The notes under the pieces: generated by a model
What the model was told of the DNA's origin: nothing
What the model saw: only the letters and a program-made list of their open reading frames with translations
The model's database searches: none
NCBI GenBank assembly: GCA_964385645.1
Contig: CAYLPT010000146.1
Location: 1 to 34,230, forward strand
DNA from: CAYLPT01 sp964385645
Lineage (GTDB): Bacteria; Armatimonadota; Hebobacteria; Hebobacterales; Hebobacteraceae
DNA length: 34,230 nt
Reading direction: 5' to 3'
Program-made: the position numbers and the translations under genes
In this document: piece by piece, positions 31,810-34,230 of the stretch
Layout: the number at the start of each line of letters is the position of its first letter
Numbering within the stretch: position 1 is the stretch's first letter

Positions 31810-33833
31810 CTCTCGCTTCCCTCCGCTGCTCGCACGTCTAGCGTGCCACTGATTGCCCTATGATCAACCGTTCTACCGCCGGCCCCAAGCACCGTCGTCT
31901 CCTCCAACTCCAGCCCGGTCGCGCCCTCCGCCCGCACCATGAACACCACCGTGAACAGCGTCACCTCTGGCGCGTTGAGGGGGGGCGCGTCGGCGCGCTC
32001 GCCGCCGACGTCGCGCACCACCCCCTCCTCGATGCGACCCTCCGTCCACGGCGCCAGCAGCCGGCCAGCCTCCACGAAGGCCTCGCCCCGGGAGACGTAC
32101 AGCGGGGTCAGCACGGCCGGGTCGTAACGGAGCGACACGCGCCCACCCGTGAACTCCCGTGCCGGCGCCAGGCGCACCGAGATCGGCACCATGGTGGGCC
32201 GGCCGTCGCTCTCCGGCGGCACGGTCTGCTGGGGCGGGTAGACGCGCAGCTCGGGCGTCAGCCACGGGACCCGCACGACGTGTCGGGCCTCGGCCCGCCG
32301 CGCGCCGGCGGCGGTGGCGCTGACCGTGGTCGTGAGCTCCCCGGTGGGCATGCCGGTGGCGCGGGCGCGCCAGGCGAAGGAGGCGCTCTCGCCGGCCCCG
32401 AGCCTCCCCCTCACCTGGGTGAGCGGCTCGGCGCCCGCGGGTCGCAGGCCGTCAGGCAGGCTGATCTCCACGACGAGGTTGCCGGCCGCCTGCGCGCCCT
32501 CGTTGCGCACGGTCGCGCGTAGTTCGAAGGGGTTGGGCGAATAGCGGTTCTCGGGCGTGACCTCCAGGGCCCTGGGCCCCTCGATGGTCACTGCGAGCCG
32601 GGGTGGACTGTTGACGACCACCTCCCGCACCACCCGGTTGGGCTCGATGTTCTCAGAGGTGACCGAGGCGGTGATGGTCAGCGGGCCCCAGGCGTCGCCC
32701 GTCGGCCGCACCCGCCAACTCACCTGCCGCGTCTCCCCGGGGCGCAGCAGGCCGAGCCCTACCTCCCCTACCCCATCCTCGATCGCCAGCCCACGTCCGA
32801 CCTCGAGGCGGCAGCGAGTGCCGCGGGACTCGAAGCCGCCGCTGTTCTCGATGTAGGCAAGCACTGAGAAGGCTCGCGGGTCGTCGTAGTCGTAGTCCAC
32901 CTCCGCGGGAGCCGTCAGCCCGAGCGAGAGCTGCGCGGGGCTGAGGGTCACGCCGCCGACGCCGTAGAGCGTCGCGTACATACGCGTCTCCCCCGGCGCC
33001 AGGGGCCGCGGCTCCCAGTAGAGGGCCACCGCGGTGTCCTGCTCAACCTCTCCCGCCCGGGTGAAGTCGGCACCCTCGGGGAAGTCGAAGTCCCAGGGGT
33101 GGTCTGCCAGCGTCCCCCAGTCCACCATCTCCATGCGGTCCGGCGGGGTCACGCCGGCCGCCCGCAGCACGCCCTGCGAGATGACGGCCGGGTTGCCAAG
33201 CGAGTCGAAGGCCTGCCAGTAGTCGGGGATACCGGAGCCCACGAACCGCGTGGCGGTCGTCACCGCCCGCTCGCCCGCGCGCAGGGGCGCGCCGTCGTTC
33301 GCGCCCAACATGGTGTCCAGCATGATCCGCAGACCCACGCTCCGCGGCCCAGCCCCTCGGTTGGTGACATAGTAGGCGATGCGCGCCGCGTCCTTCACCC
33401 GGGTGGTCGGGCTGCGGGCGAAGCCCAGCTCCTGCCTCACCTCGATGTCGCCGAAGCGGGTCGTGCACTTGATCGTGTCGCCGACGACCTGAGGCGCGTC
33501 AACTACGACGCCGACCGGCGCGCCCTTGCCCGCGCGCCGCTGGGTAGGGCCTCCGAACACATACGCCTGCCCCTCCACCCACACCGTCGTATAGGAGGTC
33601 CAGGGCTCGGCCGCCCCGTAGATGAGCACCTGCTCGTTGTCCGAGGTGCGGGAGGGGTCGCCGCCGGTGGTTTCCACCGCCAGGCGGCCGGCCTCCTCCG
33701 GGCCCGCGTTGACGCGAATCCGGATGAACTCATTGCTGATGGACACCACCTGTCCCGCGGCCGCTATCGCGCCGGCCGCCCACACCGCGAGCAGCGCCGC
33801 CGCCAGCCAACTCAGCCCTCTGTCAGCCCGCAT
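31806..33833 (-). CDS. Secreted multidomain protein with a C-terminal cohesin-like domain
   Basis: A 675-residue protein with a signal peptide (about 1-27, cut after an Ala-rich stretch). Residues about 28-290 form a beta-rich domain I do not recognise. Residues about 300-535 hold two beta-sandwich repeats of the CARDB or alpha-2-macroglobulin-adhesin type, seen in RVVREVVVNSPPRLAV and ELRATVRNEGAQAAGNLVVEI. Residues about 540-665 resemble a cohesin domain: GRVSLRYDPAVLTPL, then LFTVVFMVRAEG and a late SGTLDV strand. Cohesins bind dockerins, but no dockerin is in the window, and many non-cellulosomal bacteria carry such domains. AGGAG lies 5 bases before the ATG. It is the middle gene of the TonB operon. 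Confidence 0.78.
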   Translation of the reverse strand: MRADRGLSWLAAALLAVWAAGAIAAAGQVVSISNEFIRIRVNAGPEEAGRLAVETTGGDPSRTSDNEQVLIYGAAEPWTSYTTVWVEGQAYVFGGPTQRRAGKGAPVGVVVDAPQVVGDTIKCTTRFGDIEVRQELGFARSPTTRVKDAARIAYYVTNRGAGPRSVGLRIMLDTMLGANDGAPLRAGERAVTTATRFVGSGIPDYWQAFDSLGNPAVISQGVLRAAGVTPPDRMEMVDWGTLADHPWDFDFPEGADFTRAGEVEQDTAVALYWEPRPLAPGETRMYATLYGVGGVTLSPAQLSLGLTAPAEVDYDYDDPRAFSVLAYIENSGGFESRGTRCRLEVGRGLAIEDGVGEVGLGLLRPGETRQVSWRVRPTGDAWGPLTITASVTSENIEPNRVVREVVVNSPPRLAVTIEGPRALEVTPENRYSPNPFELRATVRNEGAQAAGNLVVEISLPDGLRPAGAEPLTQVRGRLGAGESASFAWRARATGMPTGELTTTVSATAAGARRAEARHVVRVPWLTPELRVYPPQQTVPPESDGRPTMVPISVRLAPAREFTGGRVSLRYDPAVLTPLYVSRGEAFVEAGRLLAPWTEGRIEEGVVRDVGGERADAPPLNAPEVTLFTVVFMVRAEGATGLELEETTVLGAGGRTVDHRAISGTLDVRAAEGSER

Positions 33834-33842
33834 CTGTACTCC

Positions 33843-34230
33843 TCACCCCCTGGTCACCCTGGCCTGCCTGAACTCGAAGGTCAGGCTGACCCTGCCGCCC
33901 GCGGGCTGCCCTCTGTCCATCCCGGCGGTGAAGGTCCAGCCCTGCCGCACCGCCCGGACGGCGGCCTCGTCCAGTAGCCGGTGACCGCTCGACTCGGCGA
34001 CCTCCACCGAGGTGACCGAGCCATCGCTCGCGACGGTGACCGACAGCGTCACCCGGCCCTCGAGGCCGCGGTCCTGGGCGTCCTTGGGATAGCCCGGCAG
34101 CGGGCCGCCGACGATGCCCGGTCCGTGGGTGGGGCCGGCCGGCTGGTGCTCCTGGCCGCCGGGCCCCTGGGCCTCGCGCCCGGCGCCGGTGGCGCCCGCG
34201 GGCTCCTCGCCCCGCGGCGAGGTGACCACC
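33843..34230 (-). CDS. TonB family protein, C-terminal part, cut by the right edge
   Basis: The last 128 codons of a gene that runs in from beyond the right edge. A Gly/Pro-rich linker (about 1-40 of the visible part) leads to a TonB C-terminal domain with YPKDAQDRGLEGRVTLSVTV, DGSVTSVEVAESSGHRLLDEAAVRAV and a final FEFRQ strand. TonB proteins span the periplasm and pass energy from the inner membrane to outer-membrane transporters, which would imply a diderm cell envelope. The membrane anchor is outside the window, so the class cannot be confirmed. The gene ends 9 bases before the cohesin-like gene and is probably the first visible gene of that operon. Confidence 0.85.
   Translation of the reverse strand, partial: VVTSPRGEEPAGATGAGREAQGPGGQEHQPAGPTHGPGIVGGPLPGYPKDAQDRGLEGRVTLSVTVASDGSVTSVEVAESSGHRLLDEAAVRAVRQGWTFTAGMDRGQPAGGRVSLTFEFRQARVTRG

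Noticed and set aside
1..34230. CRISPR arrays, tRNA or rRNA genes, insertion sequences, phage or defence genes
   Set aside because: Reading both strands I saw no spaced direct repeats, no tRNA cloverleaf ends, no transposase or integrase motifs and no abrupt change in base composition.

Overview
This is a GC-rich (about 70%), tightly packed bacterial chromosome segment of 34,230 bases. It holds 29 protein genes or gene fragments. I see no rRNA, tRNA, insertion sequence, phage gene or CRISPR array. Most genes are housekeeping genes with clear bacterial orthologues. An RsbV/RsbW/SigB-type sigma module, PyrR-controlled pyrimidine genes, a DUF6785/DUF6784 permease and a secreted cohesin-like protein next to a TonB protein together suggest a Terrabacteria-like lineage. 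Armatimonadota is my best guess; it is an inference from gene content, not a measured placement.

Bases 1 to 20,819 are one co-oriented minus-strand block. Read in its own direction it runs: rarA, mnmA, a DUF948-like protein, rsbV, rsbW, a SigB/SigF-type sigma factor, an AI-2E family membrane protein, then (from its own predicted promoter) alaS, a large phosphatase-like membrane protein, ruvX, mltG, a PASTA protein, a HyuA-like hydantoinase, a 97-residue unknown, proS, mgtC-like, a CBS-DUF1385 fusion, argS, and a gene cut by the left edge. Many junctions are ATGA or GTGA overlaps, so translational coupling is likely. The block covers aminoacylation, tRNA thiolation, replication-linked repair, cell-wall synthesis and stress signalling.

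Bases 20,820 to 20,936 hold two back-to-back promoters. One drives rarA to the left with almost no 5' leader. The other drives a DUF6785/DUF6784 membrane protein to the right.

Bases 22,878 to 31,259 are the plus-strand pyrimidine operon: promoter, PyrR-binding RNA element, pyrR, pyrB, pyrC, carA, carB and a metallo-beta-lactamase-fold protein. These genes cover the first three steps of UMP synthesis. The PyrR-binding loop contains the ribosome-binding site of pyrR, which points to translational repression rather than attenuation. PyrB carries a fused zinc motif of the PyrI type without the PyrI nucleotide-binding domain. PyrC lacks about 27 internal residues compared with the usual family.

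Bases 31,426 to 34,230 are a minus-strand operon for the cell envelope: a TonB C-terminal domain protein (cut by the right edge), a 675-residue secreted protein with a C-terminal cohesin-like domain, and a short coiled-coil protein with a C-terminal membrane anchor. No gene-free stretch exceeds 300 bases.
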